Shown in pieces: positions 36,551 through 44,042 of a DNA stretch of 64,000 nucleotides. How positions within the stretch are numbered: the stretch's first letter is position 1; the number at the start of each line of letters is the position of its first letter. This DNA comes from Ottowia thiooxydans DSM 14619 (GTDB taxonomy: Bacteria > Pseudomonadota > Gammaproteobacteria > Burkholderiales > Burkholderiaceae_C). The DNA is taken from the NCBI RefSeq assembly GCF_000422885.1, contig NZ_AUGX01000015.1:1-64000 (forward strand), read 5' to 3'. The notes under the pieces are model-generated. The model was not told the origin of the DNA. It saw only the letters and a list, made by a program, of their open reading frames with translations, and did not search any database. The position numbers and the translations under genes are program-made.

Positions 36551-36778
36551 GCAAGATCGGAAGGCCGCAGAGCAGGCCATATGAGGGTAGCCGCGGAGCT
36601 GGCTGCGTCCCCCTGGGGGAAGGCGCGCCAGCGCCTCAGGGGTAGGCCGATCGCCGGAAATGGAGCAAGGTCAGAAGGCCGCGGAGCAGGCCATACGAGG
36701 GTAGCCGCGGAGCTGGCTTTGCCAGGCCGCTGGCTGCGTCCCCCTGGGGGGAAGGCGCGCCAGCGCCTCAGGGGGGGG
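36551..36778. repeat. two-unit direct repeat ending in scpA
   Basis: Unit 1 (36551-36642) and unit 2 (36665-36778) share GCAAG-TC-GAAGGCCGC-GAGCAGGCCAT, then AGGGTAGCCGCGGAGCTGGC, then GCGTCCCCCTGGGGG and AAGGCGCGCCAGCGCCTCAG, with about 16 extra bases (TTTGCCAGGCCGCTGG) in unit 2. The end of unit 2 contains the stop codon of scpA on the minus strand. Confidence 0.85.
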
Positions 36779-37637
36779 ATCTATAAGCCAGACGAACGTA
36801 TATGGGCGCGAACGCCTCTGCCTGGGTAATCTCGACCAAGGTTTCCTTACCCAGTTCAAGGAGTGCCAGCAGAGTGACGACGAGCACGGGCGCACCTTGT
36901 TCGATGTCGAAAAGCTCTTCGAAGGGCGCAAAGCGACGGCCTTGCAGCTTCTTCAGCACCAAGGTCATGTGCTCACGTACGCTGAGTTCCTCGCGGCTGA
37001 TCTTATGGTGAGCCACCAGCTTGGCACGTCCCAGGATGTCGCGCCAAGCGGCCTGGAGATCGGATAGCTCGACATCAGGAAAACGCGGTGCGAGGCTTTG
37101 CTCCACAAACACCTGCGCTTTGAGGAAATCACGGCCGTATAGCGGCACCTCTGAGAGGCGCGCGCCGGCGAGTTTCATGCGTTCGTATTCCAGCAGGCGG
37201 CGCACCAGCTCTGCACGCGGATCTTCTGGCTCCTCGCCCTCTGCCACTTTGCGAGGCGGCAGCAGCATGCGCGACTTGATCTCGATCAGCATCGCTGCCA
37301 TCAAGAGGTATTCGGCGGCGAGTTCCAGGTTTCTGGAGCGGATTTCTTCGACGTAGCTGAGGTATTGGCGCGTGACGCCAGCCATCGGGATGTCGAGGAT
37401 GTTGAAGTTCTGCTTGCGGATCAGGTAGAGCAGCAGATCCAGCGGGCCTTCGAAGGCTTCAAGAAAAATCTCTAGCGCATCAGGGGGAATGTAGAGATCC
37501 TGCGGCATGGCGAACAAAGGTTCGCCATAGAGACGGGCCACCGCCACATGGTCGATGACTTGAGGAGTCGCCACTTCCTCTGCCGGTGCGGGGACCAGCA
37601 GGGCGGCGGCATCAACAGTCGGCTGCACGCGCTTCAA
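36768..37637 (-). CDS. scpA: segregation and condensation protein ScpA
   Basis: 289 aa kleisin subunit of the Smc-ScpA-ScpB condensin. An N-terminal extension of about 50 residues is followed by FEGPLDLLLYLIRKQNFNILDIPM (about 64-87; the ScpA signature), helical regions with AAEYLLMAAMLIEIKSRMLLP, and a C-terminal winged helix (about 215-285). The last few residues and stop (YRSPP then TGA) lie in the direct repeat at 36551-36778, so repeat insertion may have fixed the present C-terminus. DUF3460 gene lies 18 bp upstream. ScpB is not in this window. Confidence 0.95.
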   Translation of the reverse strand: MKRVQPTVDAAALLVPAPAEEVATPQVIDHVAVARLYGEPLFAMPQDLYIPPDALEIFLEAFEGPLDLLLYLIRKQNFNILDIPMAGVTRQYLSYVEEIRSRNLELAAEYLLMAAMLIEIKSRMLLPPRKVAEGEEPEDPRAELVRRLLEYERMKLAGARLSEVPLYGRDFLKAQVFVEQSLAPRFPDVELSDLQAAWRDILGRAKLVAHHKISREELSVREHMTLVLKKLQGRRFAPFEELFDIEQGAPVLVVTLLALLELGKETLVEITQAEAFAPIYVRLAYRSPP

Positions 37638-37655
37638 TACGAACTATTGACCTAT

Positions 37656-37868
37656 TTAAGAGGCGGTTTGGTAGACATAAGGCTTCTGGGGAACACGCGC
37701 GGCGCTGAATTCGGATTGCAAATCCCTGTCCTGCTTGCGGTCCCACAGCAATGCACGGCCTTGCACTTGAGCCTGATCCAGGCCCGGTTTTTCGTGCTTG
37801 AGCTGCGCGATGAAGTCGGTGGTATCCGAGGTGTAGTGGGGACGGCGAAAAATGTTGGCGATGGACAT
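37656..37868 (-). CDS. DUF3460 family small protein
   Basis: 70 aa, cytosolic. YTSDTTDFIAQLKHEKPGLD, a central GRALLWDRK and the end VPQKPYVYQT match the DUF3460 family of betaproteobacteria. It precedes scpA by 18 bp on the same strand, the usual arrangement; function unknown. Divergent from the BamE-like gene across about 100 bp. Confidence 0.9.
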   Translation of the reverse strand: MSIANIFRRPHYTSDTTDFIAQLKHEKPGLDQAQVQGRALLWDRKQDRDLQSEFSAARVPQKPYVYQTAS

Positions 37869-37967
37869 AAACTATTGCTGTGGCTATTCGGGATTGGCTG
37901 GCAGCCTGTAGCCAGCCGGCGTCCTCTTGGAGAGGCGGTGGCTATAGATTTTACCGGTACCCCAACT

Positions 37968-38498
37968 ATGCAAAGCTTTCGACCCCCATTCTTATCCCGC
38001 CGGCTGGCGGGCGTGCTGCTTGCGGTAAGCCTGTTGGGCCTCGCGGCTTGTGACCCGCAGGCCATCAAGGAGCTTGAAGAGGGCCTCTCTACGGAGGCCG
38101 ATGTGGTGGCGCGATTCGGTCAACCCGAGCGCGTTTGGAACGGTTCTGGCGGGACTCGCGTCTTCGAGTACAACCGCCAGCCCGCAGGTACGCAAAATTA
38201 CATGATCAGCATCGGCCCAGACGGCAAGATGAGTGCGTTGCGGCAAGTGCTCAACCCCGACAACTTCCGCAGGGTTCAGGCCGGTATGGGCGTTGAGGAA
38301 GTGCGCCAGATGCTGGGCAAGCCGGCTCGGCAGATTCCCTATGCGCTCAAGCGCGAGGTGGTTTGGTCGTGGCGCTTCATGGATTCTTCCGAGAACGCCA
38401 AGAAGATGTTTCATGTGGTCTTCAATCCTGAATACCGTGTGATCCGTACAGAAACAGGTCCGGACATGGATAGCACCGAAATGCAAGGCGGTGGTTGA
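37968..38498 (+). CDS. BamE/OmlA-like lipoprotein
   Basis: 176 aa from ATG 37968 (MQSFRPPFLSRRLAG); the frame is open back to 37548 but that part overlaps DUF3460 and scpA. A signal peptide ends at the lipobox LLGLAAC. Two SmpA/OmlA-type repeats follow: STEADVVARFGQPERVW and then AGMGVEEVRQMLGKPARQIPY with WSWRFMD. This resembles outer-membrane lipoproteins of the BamE fold, though it is not certain to be BamE of the Bam complex. Its stop overlaps the next start (TGATG). Confidence 0.88.
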   Translation: MQSFRPPFLSRRLAGVLLAVSLLGLAACDPQAIKELEEGLSTEADVVARFGQPERVWNGSGGTRVFEYNRQPAGTQNYMISIGPDGKMSALRQVLNPDNFRRVQAGMGVEEVRQMLGKPARQIPYALKREVVWSWRFMDSSENAKKMFHVVFNPEYRVIRTETGPDMDSTEMQGGG

Positions 38499-39574
38499 TG
38501 CCTCAGGCCTTGAAAGTGGGAAGGCCATGGAGGGTGATGCTGGCTTCGAGTACGCATGCTATCGGCCAAGGAGTCGCCGTGGTGCTGGCGCTGCAAGCGG
38601 GTGCGCTGGTTCGCAGCGGTATGGGGGTGTTCATTGCAGGGCCAGCCAGTGGCAAGGACTATTCCTATCCGGGTTGCGCACGGATTGATCTCAGTGCTCC
38701 GGAAGATGCAGCTTTGGCGGCCGAACGATTTGGCGTCGATCTGATTGTGGCGCTGACACCGCCGTTTTACAGCGTGGTGCACGCACCTCGAGTTTGTTCC
38801 GTGCTGGCATATGACCATGGAGAACCCCCTGCTGAGTGGTTTTCCGACCATGCGGAGCGTCTCAAGCTACTGGAGGAGAAAGATCGTTCGCTGCGGCTTG
38901 CCATGGCTGTGTATGCGAACTCCAAGGCCGTGGCCGATGAAAGTCGGACACCGGTCACAGGTGTGCTCCCTCTGGCCAACGGGCACCTCGGCCAATGGAG
39001 TGATGACCGGCTGGCGAGACGGCAGGCCATTCGCAAGGCTCTTGGCTGGTCGGATCGATTCATCGTGCTGAACGTATGCCGTTTTCATGAAGCTGAGCGC
39101 CGCTACAAAGGGGTGGACACCTATAGCGCCGTACTGGCTGCGGTGCAGCAGCGCGGCCAAGCGAGCCCCGGCGAGATCGTGTTCGTGCAATGCGGCAAGG
39201 CTCAAGGGGCTGATGTGCAGGCCGTGAGTGCGGCTGGCCTGGTGCCCATGGCCAACTTGAGTGATCCACAACTGATCGATATCTATCTGGCAGCCGACGC
39301 CTACGCGAATTTCTCGCGCTGGGAGGGCTACAACCTCGGGATAGGCCAGGCACTGGCTATGGGCTTGCCGACACTGGCCTCTGACATTCCCGCACACCGT
39401 GAGTTTGGCATCGAAGTCACCAACGACGTCGATCATGCCGCCGACTGGGTGTTGGAATGTTGGCGCGAGCGCGCTTCCTTCCGGAGAGTGGCGCGCCCCA
39501 CCCATTGGGAGCCGCACTTGGAGCGCTTCACGGAGATCGTGCAATCGCTTTGCGTACGTTCTCAGAAGGTGTGA
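38498..39574 (+). CDS. glycosyltransferase, GT4-like
   Basis: 358 aa from ATG 38498, which overlaps the upstream stop as TGATG; a TTG one codon earlier is also in frame. The C-terminal half holds the GT-B nucleotide-sugar site: FSRWEGYNLGIGQALAMGLP (about 268-287) and SDIPAHREFG. The usual second Glu of the E-x7-E motif is Gln here. The N-terminal half has a Rossmann-like IVALTPPFYS region. The acceptor is unknown; no other surface polysaccharide genes are near. The stop codon lies inside a short terminal-inverted-repeat element. Confidence 0.85.
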   Translation: MPQALKVGRPWRVMLASSTHAIGQGVAVVLALQAGALVRSGMGVFIAGPASGKDYSYPGCARIDLSAPEDAALAAERFGVDLIVALTPPFYSVVHAPRVCSVLAYDHGEPPAEWFSDHAERLKLLEEKDRSLRLAMAVYANSKAVADESRTPVTGVLPLANGHLGQWSDDRLARRQAIRKALGWSDRFIVLNVCRFHEAERRYKGVDTYSAVLAAVQQRGQASPGEIVFVQCGKAQGADVQAVSAAGLVPMANLSDPQLIDIYLAADAYANFSRWEGYNLGIGQALAMGLPTLASDIPAHREFGIEVTNDVDHAADWVLECWRERASFRRVARPTHWEPHLERFTEIVQSLCVRSQKV

Positions 39575-39610
39575 ATGAATCGGGTGGGCATGAGGGATCT
39601 GCTCACACCT
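39567..39610 (+). repeat. 44 bp element with GTGTGA terminal inverted repeats, copy 1
   Basis: AGGTGTGA (39567-39574) and TCACACCT (39603-39610) are perfect inverted ends; inside is GGCATGAGGGATCTG. The TGA stop of the glycosyltransferase lies in the left end. A related element in the same orientation is at 42992-43047. The rest of the 231 bp gap to 39805 shows a perfect hairpin, GCGGAGG (39643-39649) / CCTCCGC (39656-39662), and no gene. Confidence 0.75.
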
Positions 39611-39805
39611 ACCCAGTTCGGCCGAGGTGCGGCCCCGTCATAGCGGAGGCGCGAACCTCCGCGCTCCCTACGTCGCTGCGTTTTGAGCGTCCTGAGGCGC
39701 TGATGCTTGCCCCGCCTTCAGTGCCCGGTGGTTCGCCCACATCGGGCAAGCAACGTGCTGCAACTCATTCGTTCCCGGGCTTTGATCGACGTACTGCGTT
39801 GACTC

Positions 39806-40780
39806 CTAGAGCGTAATACCCGTCTCGCGGATCACCTTGTCCCAGGTGCCTACTTCCTGCGTGATGCGGTTGCGGGCGTAAGTGCTGGTCTCTGTAACCA
39901 CTTCCACACCCAGGCCTGAGAATCGGCCACTGACCTCAGGTTCGCGAAGCACCGTATTCAAATCTGCATTGAGCTGATTGACCACTGCTGCCGGAGTAGC
40001 TGCCGGAGCTGCAATCCCGAAGATGGAGACCACATCGTTGCCCATCTTCACACCTTGCTCGACCAGGGTGGGAACACCAGGCAATGCCTCCACGCGATTC
40101 GGCCCTGCAATGGCCAGTGCCTTGATTCGGCCTGATTTCAGGTTGTTGATAGCCGTGGAGGTGTTGACGAACATGGCTTGGATCTGCCCGCCGATCAGGT
40201 CCGTCACGCCCGGTGTGGAGCCTTTGTAGGGAATTGCCAGCAAGTCAGTTCCAGTCGCGCGCTTGAACATTTCCCCAGCGATGTGCTCCAGGGATCCGAC
40301 GCCGGTCGTGGCGATGGAGAAGCCCCCAGGCTTGGCCTTGGCAGCTTTGACGAAATCCTGCAGATTGTTCACTGGCAAGCTGGCTGGCACGATGAGCACA
40401 TTAGGCAAATAGCCCACGATCGCCACATGCTGAAAGTCCTTGAGCAAGTCGTACCCCATGGTGGCGCCCATCAGTTTCTGATTGATGGCGTAGGTGGTGA
40501 GGGCCGTCATGAGCAGAACGCTTCCATTGGCGGGTGCCTTGGCCACGTACTGGGCGCCAATATTGCCGGAGAAACCAGCTTTGTTGTCCACGATCACGGT
40601 GCTGCCGCGCAGCACTGCCAATCGCTGAGCCAGCACGCGCGCCATGGCATCGAGCGAGCCACCGGGCGGATAACCCACGATGATGGTGGTGTCCTTGCTC
40701 TGGGCATGGGCCAGGCCCGCGTGAGCGGCCAGGGGTGCGGCGGCGCTGATCAGAAGTTGGCGGCGGGAAAGTGAAAACAT
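39806..40780 (-). CDS. Bug/TctC-family solute receptor
   Basis: 324 aa periplasmic binding protein of the tripartite tricarboxylate transporter type. Twin-arginine-like SRRQLLISAAAPLAAHAG signal with cleavage after AHAQ; mature VGYPPGGSLDAMARVLAQRL, VDNKAGFSGNIGAQYVAKA (about 62-80) and GVPTLVEQG (about 237). Bug proteins bind carboxylates; the ligand cannot be told. It is the third gene of the RraA-PrpD-Bug operon. No TctA/TctB membrane genes are in the window, as is usual for orphan Bug receptors. Confidence 0.95.
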   Translation of the reverse strand: MFSLSRRQLLISAAAPLAAHAGLAHAQSKDTTIIVGYPPGGSLDAMARVLAQRLAVLRGSTVIVDNKAGFSGNIGAQYVAKAPANGSVLLMTALTTYAINQKLMGATMGYDLLKDFQHVAIVGYLPNVLIVPASLPVNNLQDFVKAAKAKPGGFSIATTGVGSLEHIAGEMFKRATGTDLLAIPYKGSTPGVTDLIGGQIQAMFVNTSTAINNLKSGRIKALAIAGPNRVEALPGVPTLVEQGVKMGNDVVSIFGIAAPAATPAAVVNQLNADLNTVLREPEVSGRFSGLGVEVVTETSTYARNRITQEVGTWDKVIRETGITL

Positions 40781-40798
40781 GGTGGAAATCCTTTTTTT

Positions 40799-42166
40799 TC
40801 AATCAGAGGAGAGAGCAAGCGCTAGTTCACGGGCCGAGCAAGGCACAGGGCCCTGCAGTCGTTCGAGGAGCCAACGTGAGCGCTGAAGGCCCAACGCCGG
40901 GGTGGCGCAGTCCATAAACTTGGTTTCGTGCTGCACCGTCGAAAGCGGCATGCTGGGGTGACCAAGCGGCTTCGCCTGTCGTCGGCGGAAAATTTCCTGA
41001 CCACCGCGCAGGATTACCAGTTCGGCAAAGTCGCCGTTGCCCGGAGGGAAATCCTGTCCCAGAGAAATCTGAACCTGCCGCGCCGTTTCGTTCAATCCGG
41101 GGCGGTGCAGCGCATCGCCTGTGAAATCAGAAACACCTTGGGTGCCGTGTGACGCTGCTACGGCCACGCAGTACTCCACGTGGAATTTGGCAGCCAAGCC
41201 GCTAATGGGCCAAGTCTTTCCTCGCGCGGCATCCAGGCGCTCACTGATGGCGCAGCGAAATTCCAGCGAGTCCAGTGCATCGATGTCGGACAGAAGCCCT
41301 TGTGCTCGCGCCTCCAGCACCATGTCGATCAAGGCATGCATCAGCGAGCAAGTAGGGTATTGCTTGTAGACAATGCCGGGCGTGAGCACCTCCAGGCTTT
41401 CACCCAGGCCGCTCAAAGCACGGGCCACGTCCTGGCTACCGTTATCGCAAAATAATTGGAGGAAACCTTCGTAGCCTTCCAAAGCGACAGGGCTGGTCAC
41501 CATGCCGCCTGCGGCCAATCGGGCTGCCTGTACGCCTCGCTGAGCCGCCAAGCCAGCTTGCAACGCCTTACCCATGGTGCCAAAGTTGACCCGGAGCCCC
41601 CCAGCCATGGAAGCGGCCACACCCAGGGCGTGCGCAGTCTGCTCGGTGTTCAATTTCAAAAGCCGCGCGCATGCTGCAGCGGCTCCTACTGTGCCAAGCG
41701 TGCTGGTGGTGTGCCAGCCCAATTGGGAATGCCTGTCATTGATGCTGCGGCCCAGGCGGCCTGCCACTTCCACCCCAGCCACGTAGGCGGTCACGATATC
41801 TTCGCCACTGGAGTCCAGAAGTTCACCTAGCGCGAGGATGGCGGGCACCACCGGCGCAGACGCGTGGCCTCGCATGGATTCGTGCGTATCGTCCAATGAG
41901 TGGGCGTGCGCGGCGCAGCCATTTATCAGAGCTGCCTCAGAGACGTCCGCACGGTCCAGGCTGCCCCAGAGCGTGCAGGCAGCCCCTTGGCGCGCCTGCA
42001 CAGAGGAGGCTATGCGCGTTACCTGGTCGCTGACTCCGGCCAGCGCTCCGCCCAGACAATCCGCGATGGCGCGGCGTGCTTCCTGCTTGGCAGCCAGCGG
42101 TATGCCATCGGCGTGCAAATCGGCCACGAACGTGGCCAGCGCCTGAGTCAGTCCGAGCGGATTCAT
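40799..42166 (-). CDS. MmgE/PrpD family protein
   Basis: 455 aa. The family includes 2-methylcitrate dehydratase, cis-aconitate decarboxylase and iminodisuccinate epimerase, all acting on small tri- or dicarboxylates. Family features: helical N-terminal domain with ADCLGGALAGVSDQV, HAHSLDDTHESMRGHASAPV (about 87-106), GWHTTSTLGTVGAAAA (about 148-163) and KQYPTCSLMHALIDM (about 268-282). It overlaps the RraA-like gene by 4 bp and precedes the Bug gene by 18 bp, so the encoded enzyme probably acts on the compound the receptor binds. Confidence 0.93.
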   Translation of the reverse strand: MNPLGLTQALATFVADLHADGIPLAAKQEARRAIADCLGGALAGVSDQVTRIASSVQARQGAACTLWGSLDRADVSEAALINGCAAHAHSLDDTHESMRGHASAPVVPAILALGELLDSSGEDIVTAYVAGVEVAGRLGRSINDRHSQLGWHTTSTLGTVGAAAACARLLKLNTEQTAHALGVAASMAGGLRVNFGTMGKALQAGLAAQRGVQAARLAAGGMVTSPVALEGYEGFLQLFCDNGSQDVARALSGLGESLEVLTPGIVYKQYPTCSLMHALIDMVLEARAQGLLSDIDALDSLEFRCAISERLDAARGKTWPISGLAAKFHVEYCVAVAASHGTQGVSDFTGDALHRPGLNETARQVQISLGQDFPPGNGDFAELVILRGGQEIFRRRQAKPLGHPSMPLSTVQHETKFMDCATPALGLQRSRWLLERLQGPVPCSARELALALSSD

Positions 42167-42858
42167 TGGGGCTGGTCTGGCAGCCAGGCGGCCACGTGTT
42201 GGTCCATTTCCTGCAAAAAACTCTCGATGCCATGGCCGCTCGTTTTGTGACGCAGTTCCCGCGCAATCGCGGCCGCGCTGGCGCGCGGCACGACAGCCAC
42301 GCCCTCAGCACTGGCGCAGATCACATCGCCCGGGCTGATGACTACGCCGCCGCAAGATACGGGGACATTGACTTCCGCCGGTCCAATTTTTGGACCTGAG
42401 TGCGGAGAAATCCCAAGGCCGTAGACGGGAAGGCCTTCGGCTTGCGCCTCCAACACGTCGCGCCAGGCGCCATGCACGAGCAGGCCAGCCATGCCGCGTT
42501 CGTCGCGGGCGTACTTCAGAAGTTCGAACCCACCCATGCACCACTGAGTGAAGCCCAGCCCATCAACCACCAGCACGTCCCCGCGTCCTACCGTGCGCAC
42601 TGCCGCCATCACGCCCAGGTTGTCACCCGGTGGGCATTTGACGGTGAAGGCTGGGCCGCACATCGGAACCGCGGGTGCGATGAGGGAATGAATGGCGGGA
42701 TGGCAGGTGTACATTCGCCCCGCCAGATCGCTGACTCGAGTGACCTCCGCGCTGGCTAGCGTTGCCACATCCTCTGCCGCAGGGCGTTCGAAGTCGCGAT
42801 TGAAAATGAACGGCGTGAGCGGGTTTTTCCAGCGGCGGTCAGGGGCCTGAAAGGACAT
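42163..42858 (-). CDS. RraA-like / 4-carboxy-4-hydroxy-2-oxoadipate aldolase family protein
   Basis: 231 aa from ATG 42858 (MSFQAPDRRW), which has GGAG about 10 nt upstream; the frame extends to 42876. RraA/HMG-aldolase fold: GDNLGVMAAVRTVGRGDVLVVDGLG (split as GVMAAVRTV and GDVLVVDGLG), HGAWRDVLE with the metal/substrate Arg-Asp pair, and GDVICASAEGVAVVP. Given the PrpD and Bug partners a lyase of oxo-acids is more likely than the RNase E inhibitor. First gene of the operon. Confidence 0.9.
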   Translation of the reverse strand: MSFQAPDRRWKNPLTPFIFNRDFERPAAEDVATLASAEVTRVSDLAGRMYTCHPAIHSLIAPAVPMCGPAFTVKCPPGDNLGVMAAVRTVGRGDVLVVDGLGFTQWCMGGFELLKYARDERGMAGLLVHGAWRDVLEAQAEGLPVYGLGISPHSGPKIGPAEVNVPVSCGGVVISPGDVICASAEGVAVVPRASAAAIARELRHKTSGHGIESFLQEMDQHVAAWLPDQPQ

Positions 42859-42991
42859 GATTCGCAATCTCCGCAAGCAGTTTTAATGCGCGTATTGTCC
42901 GGAGCCCGTTCTCTGTAGAAAAGCGATGATTAGTATCCAGTTGAATAGAAAAACTGAATAACTCCGTTGATACGGTTAAAACGCAGTGAGA

Positions 42992-43047
42992 AAGTGTGAA
43001 TGAGTCCGGTGTGGCCAAGGCGGGTATGAGGGATCCGTTCACACCTT
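42992..43047 (+). repeat. 56 bp element with GTGTGA terminal inverted repeats, copy 2
   Basis: AAGTGTGAA (42992-43000) and TTCACACCTT (43038-43047) form the ends; GGTATGAGGGATCCG inside matches the core of the 39567-39610 element. Same orientation as copy 1. It lies between the LysR gene end and the promoter region of the RraA-PrpD-Bug operon (42859-43060). Confidence 0.72.
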
Positions 43048-43060
43048 CTGAGGTGGCGGC

Positions 43061-43963
43061 CTAATGGCCGCCGCTCGATTTCGCTATTTCCTCGAGCAGC
43101 CATTCACGAAGTACCGCCACGGCAGGTACATCCTGCTTGGCCTCAGGGCACACGAGGTAGTAGCCTCGTGTGCTAGGCAGCCCTTGGGAGGAGAAGCGCA
43201 CCAGATCTCCCCGGGCGATACCCTCTGCCACTAGAAAGTCTGGCAGCAGGCCCACGCCCATGTGCACCTGCAGCGCTTCCAAAATCATATTGAAGCTATC
43301 GAATCGCGGCCCTTGGAAGGCATTCCATGGTTCGATCTGTGCCTGCGCAAACCACTCCTGCCAAGCGGAAGGGCGGGTGAACTGCTGCAGTAACGTGGCG
43401 CGCTCCAGATCCGCTGGGGAATAAAGGTTGAGCGAGCGCTGATAGTGCGCACTGCATACCGGCCACATGTTGTCATCAAGCAGGTGCGTACACACCGCAC
43501 CGGGCCATGAAGCTTCGCCGTAATGAATGGCTGCATCGAAGGGTTCCGCGCCAAAATTGAACGGCGCGTTTCGCGACACGAGGTTCAAATTGATGCGAGC
43601 GTGCTTGGCAAAAAAACCGGGCAGACGAGGGACCAGCCATTTGGCCGCGAATGTGGGAACCACTGCGAGGTTCAGGATTTCCTTGTCTCCACTGGCCATC
43701 GCCTGGTGGGTGACTTCTCCCAGATCTCGAAGGATGCGCCGCACTTCGCGAAGATAGCCCTCACCGGCACTGGTGAGCAACACGCGTTGACGCACGCGCG
43801 CGAAAAGCGCCACACCGAGTTGCTCTTCCAGATGGCGCACCTGCTGGCTGATCGCACCCGGTGTCAGGTGCAACTCAGCCGCAGCCCGACCAAAATTCAA
43901 ATGCCGCGCTGCGCATTCGAAGGCTGCGAGCGTGGTGGTGGAGGGCAGCCGAATACGTTTCAC
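43061..43963 (-). CDS. LysR-family regulator of the RraA-PrpD-Bug operon
   Basis: About 300 aa if it starts at GTG 43963 (KRIRLPSTTTLAAFECAARH). The frame is open to 44185, but that would overlap the SulP gene and adds residues not typical of LysR proteins; no strong RBS marks the exact start. GcvA-like helix-turn-helix (LNFGRAAAELHLTPGAISQQ) and a LysR substrate domain (WFAQAQIEP, GVGLLPDFLVAEGIARGDLV). Same strand and just upstream of the operon, so likely its activator. Confidence 0.9.
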   Translation of the reverse strand: MKRIRLPSTTTLAAFECAARHLNFGRAAAELHLTPGAISQQVRHLEEQLGVALFARVRQRVLLTSAGEGYLREVRRILRDLGEVTHQAMASGDKEILNLAVVPTFAAKWLVPRLPGFFAKHARINLNLVSRNAPFNFGAEPFDAAIHYGEASWPGAVCTHLLDDNMWPVCSAHYQRSLNLYSPADLERATLLQQFTRPSAWQEWFAQAQIEPWNAFQGPRFDSFNMILEALQVHMGVGLLPDFLVAEGIARGDLVRFSSQGLPSTRGYYLVCPEAKQDVPAVAVLREWLLEEIAKSSGGH

Positions 43964-44042
43964 TTTGAGGCCAATGCCACCGCTGTGGTCAGGTTGATCT
44001 CCGGACGGGCGGGCTCGATCAGAAACCCGCGTGCATGCCAGC

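Noticed and set aside
36265-36829. ORFs of 126 and 164 codons in the repeat field
   Set aside because: They are translations of REP palindromes and of the two-unit direct repeat.
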